A DNA stretch of 13,370 nucleotides from Nitrospirota bacterium (GCA_015233265.1 JADFXZ010000041.1:1998-15367), one strand, 5' to 3'; shown: positions 5,351 to 12,246, counted from the stretch's first letter. The notes: generated by a model from the sequence alone, not told the origin. A program made the numbers and translations.

Positions 5351-5995
5351 TTGAGACAACCACCTAAGTTTCGATTTCGTAATAACGTAAAACCGACGAA
5401 AGACTTACATATTTATACAAGATATACGACATTGGCAAACGTAGCTATTGCATTAATTGCTGCAATATCGCTATTGGTGTCCTATTTTGCTGCTGATTAT
5501 GCAAAGAAGATGTATGAACTCCAAATTGAGAGCAATCGTCCTTATTTGGAGTTGGGTGAAGCTAAACTTGAGGATATTAATAAATCACCAATATTTATGT
5601 TGTCTTTTGAATTTAAGAATTTAGGGAAAAGACCAGCTTACGGATTGACTGAAGAGATTTTAGTAATAGACAAAAAGTTTATGATCAACGAAAGGAAGTC
5701 TCATTCTTTCTCAAGTGACTTTGGGCCTGATCAAAAATATCGTTCCATCATTGATATAGAATTCATATCCGGCAACATTGACAATATATTTATTATATTC
5801 CTATTGAAGTATCGGGACAAGTTCTATCGAAATAAAACATGCAAGCAAATATTTTACTTGAAGTGGGACAATGAGACCATGTTGAAACCAACAATGGGCT
5901 TTTATCATATGATGGCAGAAGAACAGCAAAAAATCATGAAAATGAACAATATACGACATCTCATTGAAGAGTACTCACAAGATAAATGTCTTTAG
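5351..5995 (+). CDS. AT-rich membrane-anchored protein of unknown function (214 aa)
   Basis: The TTG start at 5351 has GAGGG (5337-5341) 9 bases upstream. After a basic N-terminal tail of about 25 residues there is one transmembrane segment, TTLANVAIALIAAISLLVSY (roughly 26-45). A helical linker follows (FAADYAKKMYELQIESNRPY), then a domain of about 140 residues rich in beta strands (FMLSFEFKNLGKRPAYGLTE). This plan, a membrane span followed by a heavily charged domain beginning 'RPYLEL', is seen in many uncharacterised phage and bacterial proteins. Base composition is clearly more AT-rich than the flanking genes, and it has its own promoter, so it looks like acquired cargo. It ends 18 bases from the convergent gpG-like gene, with no obvious terminator between. 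Confidence 0.75.
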   Translation: MRQPPKFRFRNNVKPTKDLHIYTRYTTLANVAIALIAAISLLVSYFAADYAKKMYELQIESNRPYLELGEAKLEDINKSPIFMLSFEFKNLGKRPAYGLTEEILVIDKKFMINERKSHSFSSDFGPDQKYRSIIDIEFISGNIDNIFIIFLLKYRDKFYRNKTCKQIFYLKWDNETMLKPTMGFYHMMAEEQQKIMKMNNIRHLIEEYSQDKCL

Positions 5996-6013
5996 GCATA
6001 TTAGGGATACGAA

Positions 6014-6550
6014 TCACAACGCCTCATACTTCTCAATCGCCGCAATAATCTTCTGAACATCCTTATCAGTCACTGCAAGAAACGGCCTCGCGGTGATATC
6101 CATATTCCTTGAAAATGACTTAACATTGGTTGTATCCTTTAACTTTTTATGTTTTAGTGTCTTGCCTGATTTGCCTTTGGTGGTAAATATCTTGCGTGAG
6201 TGGGCCTTGACGGTGACAGTCCCATGGAATCCAAACTGGTGCACGGCGGCGTATTTCTTGTTTGTGCCGACTGCGGCGTAATTCCTGCCGCTTGTCTGTT
6301 GGATACTGGAGGCAAGCCCGCCTGTCACCTGTAATATCTTACTGTCATGGCCGGTTTTAGCGCGAGCGGCGAGAGTCGAGGACTTTAACGCAGCCCATTT
6401 CGGACGCCCCTCTTCGGCAAAGTTCTCTTCGACTGAGGCCATCATAATGCCTGCGATTTGAGCCATCAGGGGCGATAGGTCGGTCATGCGACGTTGAAGC
6501 GCCTGAAGTTTACTGGTTATGGTGTCATTATCAATTTCGATTCTTATCAT
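6014..6550 (-). CDS. G: phage virion morphogenesis protein, Mu gpG family
   Basis: Mu gpG-type proteins act late in head assembly or as tail-completion factors. The 178-residue product starts with a helical segment (ITSKLQALQRRMTDLSPLMA). It then has the conserved centre FAEEGRPKWAALKSSTLAAR, ILQVTGGLASSIQ, YAAVGTNKKYAAVHQFG and the C-terminal ITARPFLAVTD, all typical of the family. It follows gpF as in Mu. No ribosome site is visible before its ATG. Instead the ATG overlaps the stop of a tiny upstream frame as ATGA, so reinitiation may drive its translation. It is the last gene of the minus-strand late operon in this window. Confidence 0.85.
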   Translation of the reverse strand: MIRIEIDNDTITSKLQALQRRMTDLSPLMAQIAGIMMASVEENFAEEGRPKWAALKSSTLAARAKTGHDSKILQVTGGLASSIQQTSGRNYAAVGTNKKYAAVHQFGFHGTVTVKAHSRKIFTTKGKSGKTLKHKKLKDTTNVKSFSRNMDITARPFLAVTDKDVQKIIAAIEKYEAL

Positions 6551-6612
6551 CTTAATGTTATAATAATGAAAGGCTTCGGCGACACGGTGATAATCTCCCT
6601 GCCGTAGGACAT
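6547..6612 (-). CDS. possible tiny leader frame coupled to the gpG gene (21 aa)
   Basis: In the 90-base gap between gpF and gpG the minus strand reads MSYGREIITVSPKPFIIITL plus Arg, and its TGA overlaps the gpG ATG as ATGA. There is no good ribosome site for its ATG (AAGG directly abuts it); an internal GTG has AGGGAG at better spacing. The overlap and the missing Shine-Dalgarno of gpG are the only support. It may be a chance frame. Confidence 0.25.
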   Translation of the reverse strand: MSYGREIITVSPKPFIIITLR

Positions 6613-6640
6613 CCTTAGTGGATGGCTCGCTATGTGGGGT

Positions 6641-7816
6641 TCAATGGGAGGCCCCACCCGAAGTCTTTAAATCATTTTTTATTACTTTTACCCCCTCCCT
6701 TCTTTTTAGTCTGCCGACTTCTTTTTCAACATTGTCAACCCGCCGAAAAGAAGTCAGAAATAGGGTTTTGCCGCTTCCGGTGGCTTTCACCACAGCGTTG
6801 TAATATCTATCGTTAATTTTAATGAACACAAGGGTGAGTTCTCCGTCTTGAATAATCACATCGGCGTCCGAGGATATAATATCGGGTATTTTGGAATACT
6901 CCTCTGCGGTCAACTCTGGGTGATTCGCCTTGTTTTTGGCAAGGCTCTCATCAGACAAAAGCACAACCTGACTCGTCGCGCCTATATTTTTCTTATCCTC
7001 ATCGGATAGAACGGCCACAGGGAAGTTGCCATTTGAGATGCCATCGTAAAATGCCTTAAAATCAACCCCTGTCAGGCCGCTGCCGACAAATTGCTTGGCT
7101 ATGTCGTAGGGATACTTGTTTAAGTCAGGCTGCCACGTGTCAACCCCCGGATTATAATCCCAGCCGTAGTCCGGCTGCATATGCCTGTACGGAGAGTTTG
7201 ACGGCTCGACTTTCAGCCCCTTGTCCTTCATATCCTGTGCGTCGAGGGCGCGCACGCGGCAGCGGCAGCGGAACCCGTTCGGCGGATAGTGGGTATTCCA
7301 GAAGGCGTCGTCATAGCGGAATATCTTGCCGTTGAGGGCGGCGTGTGACGGGCGAGTTCTCCTGTCCATTACGGCAACATACTGCCAGTACGGGCGGTTT
7401 GCCACGTCGGCCATCATGCCTTTGTAGCGGCCGGCCATGTATGCGGTCTGAAGATTAGTTCGGTATATAGTCTCAAGCCGGCGCGGTGAGCCAAGCTGCA
7501 CGGTCTTAATGCCATCTTCTGTGCCTATCTCCTGTTTGCCCCACCAGCCCTTGGCCTTTAATATCGGCTCAAGCCCGTTCTGAAATTCTTTTAAGGTAAG
7601 ACCTTCACTAAGGGCCTTGTCAACCGCGTCCCTGATGTCTTTCAGGATGTCAAGCCGCATAGCCTTTGCCACAGTGAAGGCTTTCGTGTGTGCTTCACGA
7701 AGAGCCTCTTGCCAGTCCCACGTGATTTTATAGCCCTTCTTCTGGAAATACGCGATTGCATCTTTGGGCGGCAGGCCGATTGCGTATGACAGGTCTATGT
7801 TATTTGTTTGCGGCAT
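6641..7816 (-). CDS. F: minor head protein gpF with C-terminal RNase-toxin-like domain
   Basis: The N-terminal 230 residues of this 391-residue protein are a Mu gpF / SPP1 gp7-type head morphogenesis domain. They include the conserved ETIYRTNLQTAYMAGRY (115-131), the turn MDRRTRPSHAALNGKIF (150-166), and HYPPNGFRCRCRVRAL with C184 and C186. Such proteins sit near the portal and aid capsid assembly. Residues about 265-380 (NIGATSQVVLLSDESLAKNK, HPELTAEEYSKIPDII, YYNAVVKATGSGKTLFLTSF) resemble the phage Barnase/EndoU/RelE-like nuclease domains (PBECR2 type) found fused to phage structural proteins. That identification is from recalled pattern. The start has AGGAAG 7 bases upstream. Confidence 0.85.
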   Translation of the reverse strand: MPQTNNIDLSYAIGLPPKDAIAYFQKKGYKITWDWQEALREAHTKAFTVAKAMRLDILKDIRDAVDKALSEGLTLKEFQNGLEPILKAKGWWGKQEIGTEDGIKTVQLGSPRRLETIYRTNLQTAYMAGRYKGMMADVANRPYWQYVAVMDRRTRPSHAALNGKIFRYDDAFWNTHYPPNGFRCRCRVRALDAQDMKDKGLKVEPSNSPYRHMQPDYGWDYNPGVDTWQPDLNKYPYDIAKQFVGSGLTGVDFKAFYDGISNGNFPVAVLSDEDKKNIGATSQVVLLSDESLAKNKANHPELTAEEYSKIPDIISSDADVIIQDGELTLVFIKINDRYYNAVVKATGSGKTLFLTSFRRVDNVEKEVGRLKRREGVKVIKNDLKTSGGASH

Positions 7817-7838
7817 TTATCCGCTTCCTGTTATAATG
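7809..7838 (+). promoter_or_regulatory. extended -10 promoter for the inserted plus-strand gene
   Basis: TGTTATAAT (7830-7838) is a perfect extended -10 with full TATAAT (7833-7838). A weak -35, TTGCGG (7809-7814), lies 18 bases upstream. The element sits between the gpF start codon and the divergent gene at 7875, with a strong Shine-Dalgarno downstream. It would let this gene be read against the direction of the late operon. Confidence 0.55.
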
Positions 7839-7874
7839 GCCTGCATATGATAATAGTCAAGGAGGCGGCTGAAT

Positions 7875-8231
7875 TTGCCAGTTAAATCACAAGATGCGAT
7901 AGCCCTATTATATCCATTTATCCAAAGGGTCTTTAAGACTAAAATAGATATTTTTAGCAAAATGCCTGTTAATACCACACTGGAAGTTGAGGCAAATGCC
8001 GCGTTACGACTATTAAGCGAAAACCTATTTATGTCAATAGAAGGCTTTCCTCTTGATGTACAACGCCTGATGTATGAAAAAATCATCATGGTAATAACGG
8101 TGTTCATTGCGTCGCCAGCGATGGTATTGGACTCAGAGTTTGACAAATGCAAGACTGATGCTGAGAAACTATCTCTTTTGTTGAGAGGAGAAGTTGTGAG
8201 CATGAATCTCCGCGCATTAACGACTCATTAA
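7875..8231 (+). CDS. plus-strand cargo gene of unknown function inside the late operon (118 aa)
   Basis: The TTG start at 7875 is set by AAGGAGG (7859-7865) 9 bases upstream, and an extended -10 promoter lies just before that. The 118-residue product looks mainly helical (DAIALLYPFIQRVFKTKIDI, LEVEANAALRLLSENLFMSI). A hydrophobic stretch near residues 74-88 (YEKIIMVITVFIASPAMV) may be a buried helix or weak membrane segment. I know no matching family. It is the only plus-strand gene within the minus-strand packaging block and separates portal from gpF, which are adjacent in Mu. The opposite-strand frame across 7817-8203 has no comparable start signals and is taken as a shadow. Its 3' end overlaps the small CxxC gene on the other strand by 128 bases. 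Confidence 0.6.
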   Translation: MPVKSQDAIALLYPFIQRVFKTKIDIFSKMPVNTTLEVEANAALRLLSENLFMSIEGFPLDVQRLMYEKIIMVITVFIASPAMVLDSEFDKCKTDAEKLSLLLRGEVVSMNLRALTTH

Positions 8232-8304
8232 CCTGCGCTTTTAATGCTGTGAAGAGATTTGAGCAATCCGCACACCCTAAAATGTGTTCGATAACTTTAG
8301 ACAT
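8104..8304 (-). CDS. small CxxC protein downstream of portal, possibly truncated (66 aa)
   Basis: The ATG (8302-8304 on the minus strand) lies 15 bases after the portal stop and has GGAGG 4 to 5 bases upstream, as expected for the next gene of the operon. The first 24 residues (MSKVIEHILGCADCSNLFTA then LKAQ) contain H7-x3-C11-x2-C14, like small zinc-binding motifs. After residue 24 the frame overlaps the plus-strand gene 7875-8231. The remaining residues contain a Cys-Ser-rich stretch (HQSCICQTLSPIPSLATQ) of lower credibility. The original gene may have lost its 3' part when the plus-strand gene arrived. No function can be assigned. Confidence 0.45.
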   Translation of the reverse strand: MSKVIEHILGCADCSNLFTALKAQVNESLMRGDSCSQLLLSTKEIVSQHQSCICQTLSPIPSLATQ

Positions 8305-8319
8305 TTAACCTCCGTGTTA

Positions 8320-9846
8320 TTAATTTGTTTCACTATTGAGGCGTCCCCACATCTCATCAACAAAATACGCCTGCGTGAGCATATTAACCAGCCCGTCTGT
8401 GTCCATCAATGGAAACATTCCGGCAAGGGAATCAAGTATATCGTTGTAAGACGCCTTGTTATGAATCATCTCGATAATCGGCTTAAGGACGCCTTCGGCC
8501 TGCGCCTGTAGCTGCTCAGGGGAAAGCGTGATATTGTCAATTGCCGTCTGATCAGGGAAAGTATCAGCAGCCGCCTGAGCGAACGCGGCTGGTGGATTTC
8601 CCCCAGGCTGATTACCGCCTTTCGGCGCCGCCGGGGCTGTCCCAGCCTGTATGTCCTCGTCCTCGAGGCCGTAGTTCTTTTGATAATACTTCTGCGTGAG
8701 CTGCAACCCTGACAGCGCCATCGAGGCCGTGAGGTTCTTGTCTCTGTCGGCCAGCGCCTGGTCAACGTCCTCATCTGCCCATAGGCTGAACTCCGGGGCG
8801 TCTCCGCTTGAGAAATTAATCTCCGTAATCCATGTTATAAGGGTGTTAAACGTCCGTTCAACAAGCCTTTTATCTGAGAGCACAATATCGTCGCGGACTT
8901 CCATATGCGTCTGTGAGGCGCTGTAGCTGCCTGTTGTGCCCATCTGTGTGGTGAGCGTCTGGCCAAGTATCGCCTTTGAGATTTCGTTGTTTAAAAAGTC
9001 GATTAAATCGACATAAAGCGTAGAGGACGCCCCGCCTTTTACGAGGCCGCTCTGAATATCGACAGAGGAATCATCTGGAATGACTGCCACCGCGTCCTGC
9101 ACCATCGCGTCAAGTCGAGAGGCCAGCTTTTCATAATCACTATCAGGGGCGCTCCTTGGCAGCTTGCCAATAATGAATGGCATACCGTATTTCTCAGCGA
9201 ATATCGCCCAGAACTTCACGCTGCCCTTTTTAAACGTCACCGGCCAGAAACACCGCGACAGCTCAGGGAATCCATACGGGTTTTGATAAGTGGATTCATA
9301 CTGGACGAGCAGGAACTTCCGGTCAGGCACCAGCACCCCGTTAAAATTCGCCCGCGTCCTGAGCATCAGATTGTTCTCCTGGTCAAAGACAAACCAATTC
9401 TGCGGCTTTCCTAAGACATCCTGCGGCACAATGAAGCCGTTACTATCCCGTGTCCATATGACTTCGAGGACTTGATAGCCGAAGAGAACGGCGTTGAGGA
9501 TTTCAGAGATAATCCGGTCGACATCGAGGGATGAGATAACGCCGTCAATGAACTTTGCCTGACGCGTCGTCTTAGCCTTCCCGTAGTCTATCCCCCAGTT
9601 GAATGATTTCACGCCGGCCTTGCGGCTTTTGACGCAGGCTCCGACGTGGGCGTCAACAAGGAGGTCATTATAAGCCCAGATGTCCCTTCCAAGTTTTCTC
9701 AGAACAGGGTCGGGATTGGGAAGGAAAGTCGCAAAGGCATAGAAATCAATCGCCCCGCGGCGTGTGGCTATCTCAGGGAACACCGGGGGCGGCTCCTGCG
9801 ATGCAAAACTGACAAATTCTTTTTCATTCAGCCATAATCCATCCAT
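8320..9846 (-). CDS. portal protein, DUF935 / Mu gp29 family
   Basis: The portal ring forms the DNA entry vertex and docks the terminase. This 508-residue protein has the length and landmarks of the DUF935 family: YNDLLVDAHVGACVKSRKAG near the N-terminus, SEILNAVLFGYQVLEVIW, LLVQYESTYQNPYGFPELSR, FWAIFAEKYGMPFIIGK, then SKAILGQTLTTQMGTTGSYS and a Pro/Gly/Ala-rich linker (APAAPKGGNQPGG) before the C-terminal helix. The ATG overlaps the TerL stop as TAATG, with AGAGGA 8 bases upstream. The next gene on this strand is the small CxxC protein rather than gpF. Confidence 0.92.
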   Translation of the reverse strand: MDGLWLNEKEFVSFASQEPPPVFPEIATRRGAIDFYAFATFLPNPDPVLRKLGRDIWAYNDLLVDAHVGACVKSRKAGVKSFNWGIDYGKAKTTRQAKFIDGVISSLDVDRIISEILNAVLFGYQVLEVIWTRDSNGFIVPQDVLGKPQNWFVFDQENNLMLRTRANFNGVLVPDRKFLLVQYESTYQNPYGFPELSRCFWPVTFKKGSVKFWAIFAEKYGMPFIIGKLPRSAPDSDYEKLASRLDAMVQDAVAVIPDDSSVDIQSGLVKGGASSTLYVDLIDFLNNEISKAILGQTLTTQMGTTGSYSASQTHMEVRDDIVLSDKRLVERTFNTLITWITEINFSSGDAPEFSLWADEDVDQALADRDKNLTASMALSGLQLTQKYYQKNYGLEDEDIQAGTAPAAPKGGNQPGGNPPAAFAQAAADTFPDQTAIDNITLSPEQLQAQAEGVLKPIIEMIHNKASYNDILDSLAGMFPLMDTDGLVNMLTQAYFVDEMWGRLNSETN

Positions 9847-11195
9847 TAGTCATATCCTCTTAATGTTTTAGTGTGACCTCGCCTGCGGCAAGTTGCCACT
9901 TTTATAGGGCCGGTTGATGCATCAGCGGCGGCATATCTCGATAGAGCGGCAGCCCAAAACCTGTCTGCATGGCCGCGCGCCTCGCTGGCCGCAACATCAA
10001 ACCGGACAGCCCCGGCGCTTGTTGTTACCTTTCTGACAGAGTGGAAATCCTCACGAATCTCAAAGTCGTCGGGGATATAGAACTGCCTGTCCTCCATGTC
10101 GTTACGCATACCGTAGGCCATATCTTCTTTTACCTTTGCCGAAAATGTGACCGCTTCAACTCGGAATTTCCCAAAGGCAAGCTGTGCCTCTTCGGCAAGC
10201 TGCATACCAATGCCGGTGGCATCAATACACGCGCGCCGCAGCGTAGGGCGCGCTAAAATGTCAAATAGTATCTCGCGCTGGAGGTGAAACGGTGTTTTCT
10301 CGATGACTTTAACCATGCGCGTATATTTGATATTCTCAATCTTCTCGATACACCAGATAACGGTCAAATCCTTTTTGCGCCCTATGTCCATACCGACAAA
10401 CAGACCGTCCTTGATTTCCTCGATGGGCCTGATAATCTCGGCAAGGGTGCATTTCTCAAGAATGTCATAAGTGAGAAAGGCCGAGGCCTCGTCCACGGGA
10501 ATGCAGCAGTATTCCTGTAGCCATGTGTTTTCGTCAAAGCAGCTTGAGCGCTGTTGTCCAAGCCATGCGTCCTTGTCTTCCTGCGTGGCTTTTCGCTTTA
10601 GAATCTTATCGACAAGCCCCTGTTCGACGGCTGTCTGAATCGATGTCGTATGGAGAGACCACTTGAGTGTGCCCTTCTTTGTGGAATCGATAAACTTATA
10701 ATACCGGCAATTCGTGCCGTTGTGGGTACTTAATATCCTAAGAGGAAATCCCCATGTGATACACGGCCGTGCGGCGGCCCAAAGCCTTTCCTGGTCTTCG
10801 TGCCAGGCGAACTCATCGAGGACGACCTTGCCGCCCTTGGAGCGAAAGGCCTTAGGATTAGAACTAAGCGCGTGAATCCTCGTGCCGTTAGCGAATTGAA
10901 TAATAAATGTCTTTATATCTTTCTCTGAATCAAGAACAACCTGTCCAAGATATTTAGCGGCCTTATCATAGACTTTCGCCCACTGCTCGCAGTAAAGAAT
11001 ATATTCTTTAGCAGCGGATTCGTCGGCTGAGGAAAACCACACCGAGGGGACTTTATTGCCTACACAGTCGCGGACATCCTCATAGGACTGAATGTATGTA
11101 GCGCCGATTCGCCGTGACTTTTGCCATATTTTAACAGGGCTTTCGTCCTTGAGCCAGTCTATCTGATACGGCAGGAAATATTTGTTTTCCTTCAT
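9846..11195 (-). CDS. terminase large subunit (Mu gp28 family)
   Basis: TerL powers DNA packaging and cuts the concatemer or, in Mu-like phages, the host-flanked integrated copy. The 449-residue protein has a Walker A-like region WQKSRRIGAT (24-33), which is degenerate as usual in TerL, and Walker B VVLDEF (124-129) with D127 and E128. A coupling motif LSTHNG (155-160) follows, and then a RNase H-like nuclease with D270 (FVGMDIGRKKDLTVIWC), D325 (ACIDATGIGMQLAEEA) and D411 (ARGHADRFWAAALS). Start and stop overlap its neighbours by 4 and 1 bases, marking a tight operon. The order TerS, TerL, portal is that of Mu gp27-gp29. Confidence 0.93.
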   Translation of the reverse strand: MKENKYFLPYQIDWLKDESPVKIWQKSRRIGATYIQSYEDVRDCVGNKVPSVWFSSADESAAKEYILYCEQWAKVYDKAAKYLGQVVLDSEKDIKTFIIQFANGTRIHALSSNPKAFRSKGGKVVLDEFAWHEDQERLWAAARPCITWGFPLRILSTHNGTNCRYYKFIDSTKKGTLKWSLHTTSIQTAVEQGLVDKILKRKATQEDKDAWLGQQRSSCFDENTWLQEYCCIPVDEASAFLTYDILEKCTLAEIIRPIEEIKDGLFVGMDIGRKKDLTVIWCIEKIENIKYTRMVKVIEKTPFHLQREILFDILARPTLRRACIDATGIGMQLAEEAQLAFGKFRVEAVTFSAKVKEDMAYGMRNDMEDRQFYIPDDFEIREDFHSVRKVTTSAGAVRFDVAASEARGHADRFWAAALSRYAAADASTGPIKVATCRRRGHTKTLRGYD

Positions 11196-11599
11196 AGTCC
11201 GAGTACGGTTGCTTCGATTTCTTTTATGACGTCATCGCTCAGGCCGGCCAGGGCAGCGGGTTCTTTCTTTGCGGCTGCGTCTTCGTAGTCCTTGACCTTT
11301 GTGATCAGCGGCAGGAGCTTCCCCAATGTGTACATCTGGCTTTGGTCGGGCTTGACATTGTTTGCCATATCATTCTTAGCCTTTAACATCAGCAGGCGGC
11401 AAAAGTCATATAGTTCCTCGTGGAAGGTCTGCTTGCTCCTGAGATAAGCAACCCGTTTGTCGTCCCACTTACCCTCGTCTTTCCAGAGCCGAACTGTTCG
11501 TTCAGCCAGGTTAAGTCTTTGAGCAATATCTGCAACCCCGTGCTGCTCAATGACAAACAACCGCTCGGCCTCATCAAAGTATAGTTGTTTCTTGGCCAT
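11192..11599 (-). CDS. small terminase subunit candidate (135 aa, DUF1804-like)
   Basis: Directly upstream of TerL, with a 4-base overlap (ATGA), this 135-residue protein starts with an HTH: FDEAERLFVIEQHGVADIAQ, RLNLAERTVRLWKDEGKW (residues about 8-45). The rest is helical and ends with GLSDDVIKEIEATVLGL. An N-terminal HTH that recognises packaging sites, followed by an oligomerization region, is the plan of small terminases. The HTH resembles the DUF1804 group found at this position in Mu-like phages; this is by pattern only. The Shine-Dalgarno is weak, so translation may be coupled to the upstream gene, whose stop lies 4 bases before. Confidence 0.75.
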   Translation of the reverse strand: MAKKQLYFDEAERLFVIEQHGVADIAQRLNLAERTVRLWKDEGKWDDKRVAYLRSKQTFHEELYDFCRLLMLKAKNDMANNVKPDQSQMYTLGKLLPLITKVKDYEDAAAKKEPAALAGLSDDVIKEIEATVLGL

Positions 11600-11603
11600 C
11601 AGT

Positions 11604-11861
11604 CTATTCTTGTCCGAGGTCGGATTTTATGGCTTTAATGTTACCTTCTACCTTTTTGGCCTTCTGGGTATTTTCGTGCATACGCGTCATCGCCTCAAGG
11701 GCAGTGTTGGTTTTCATCGATGTAAGGCCGGCATCCTCTATGTGTGATGGCAGATACAGCCGTACCATATTTTTATCACCTGCGATAGCGATGTAAAGTC
11801 TTCTCAATTCTCTTTCATATTCTGATAGCTGACCTTTCAGCATTAAAAGCTCTTCGTTCAT
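11604..11861 (-). CDS. small coiled-coil protein of the late operon (85 aa)
   Basis: The 85-residue product is mostly charged helix (MNEELLMLKGQLSEYERELR and TRMHENTQKAKKVEGNIKAI), likely a coiled coil. Between these lies a short hydrophobic segment, MVRLYLPSHIEDAGLTSM. AGGAGA precedes its ATG, and the ATG overlaps the stop of the gene before it as TAATG. It occupies the position of the Mu gp24-gp26 small genes before the terminase genes. I do not recognise a function; a role in packaging or in regulation of lysis would be a guess. Confidence 0.7.
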   Translation of the reverse strand: MNEELLMLKGQLSEYERELRRLYIAIAGDKNMVRLYLPSHIEDAGLTSMKTNTALEAMTRMHENTQKAKKVEGNIKAIKSDLGQE

Positions 11862-12115
11862 TAGTCTCTCCTGTGATCGCCTCTTTTGCAGCCCTCGATT
11901 ACCGTAATGATCTGCCCCAGGTGATAGTTGGTGGCATTGCTCGTTTCCTGATTAGTCTTTAATGCGTCAAATACTTTCTCGAGTAGTTTGTTATGCTGGT
12001 CAAAGAGTTCTTTCATTCGGAGAGAATGATCCCTCAACAACGCCCAAATGACTAAAGCCAGCACTCCAGACTGCCCTGACACCTTTAGGATCTCGGTAAA
12101 AATTTCAATACTCAC
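11861..12115 (-). CDS. small membrane-anchored protein at the head of the late operon (84 aa)
   Basis: This is the first gene of the minus-strand operon. It starts at GTG (12115) with AAGGAGGAG a few bases upstream. Residues about 12-27 (VSGQSGVLALVIWALL) form a single membrane span near the N-terminus. A soluble helical segment follows (RMKELFDQHNKLLEKVFDAL), with a basic tail (CKRGDHRRD). The plan is compatible with the DUF2730-type small proteins upstream of Mu-like terminase genes, or with a holin or inner-membrane spanin component. The sequence does not settle which. No endolysin is visible in the window to support a lysis role. Confidence 0.7.
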   Translation of the reverse strand: MSIEIFTEILKVSGQSGVLALVIWALLRDHSLRMKELFDQHNKLLEKVFDALKTNQETSNATNYHLGQIITVIEGCKRGDHRRD

Positions 12116-12145
12116 GATATCTCCTCCTTATTTCCTTCTGTCCTT

Positions 12146-12214
12146 ATCCTACTTCCGGCAAAAAAATAGTTCTCCTGAACCGTTCAGGAGACCTCTGTAC
12201 GAGCAAAGTATTAA
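12146..12214. promoter_or_regulatory. divergent late control region with central dyad
   Basis: The gap between the divergent genes at 12115 (minus) and 12247 (plus) contains a perfect 10-bp inverted repeat around a single base: TCTCCTGAAC (12171-12180) and GTTCAGGAGA (12182-12191). Weak -10 candidates lie about 30 bases to the left on the minus strand (TAGGAT, plus-strand 12146-12151) and 28 bases to the right on the plus strand (TATTAA, 12209-12214). Neither has a -35 match. That layout fits activator-dependent promoters like those of Mu middle and late genes, with one activator site shared by both. Alternatively the hairpin followed by TTTTTTT on the minus strand (12161-12167) is an intrinsic terminator. 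Confidence 0.45.
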
Positions 12215-12246
12215 GCTCAAAATAAAACAGTAAGGAGGTAGCAAAA

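Noticed and set aside
5996..6013. Bidirectional terminator between the convergent moron and gpG genes
   Set aside because: The 18-base gap has no stem or T tract; termination must lie elsewhere or overlap coding sequence.
7817..8203. 128-codon minus-strand frame between gpF and portal
   Set aside because: It could have filled the operon gap, but its start lies inside the small CxxC gene without a Shine-Dalgarno, while the plus strand has AAGGAGG and an extended -10. Kept as a shadow.
8466..8774. 102-codon Arg/Ser-rich minus-strand frame inside the portal gene
   Set aside because: Alternative frame of the portal gene with composition typical of a shifted reading frame.
9969..10520. Plus-strand frames opposite TerL
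   Set aside because: Antisense to conserved TerL motifs; no start signals.
12171..12191. Perfect dyad as a plus-strand intrinsic terminator
   Set aside because: No T tract follows it on the plus strand and no plus-strand gene ends nearby. It remains possible as a minus-strand terminator or an operator.
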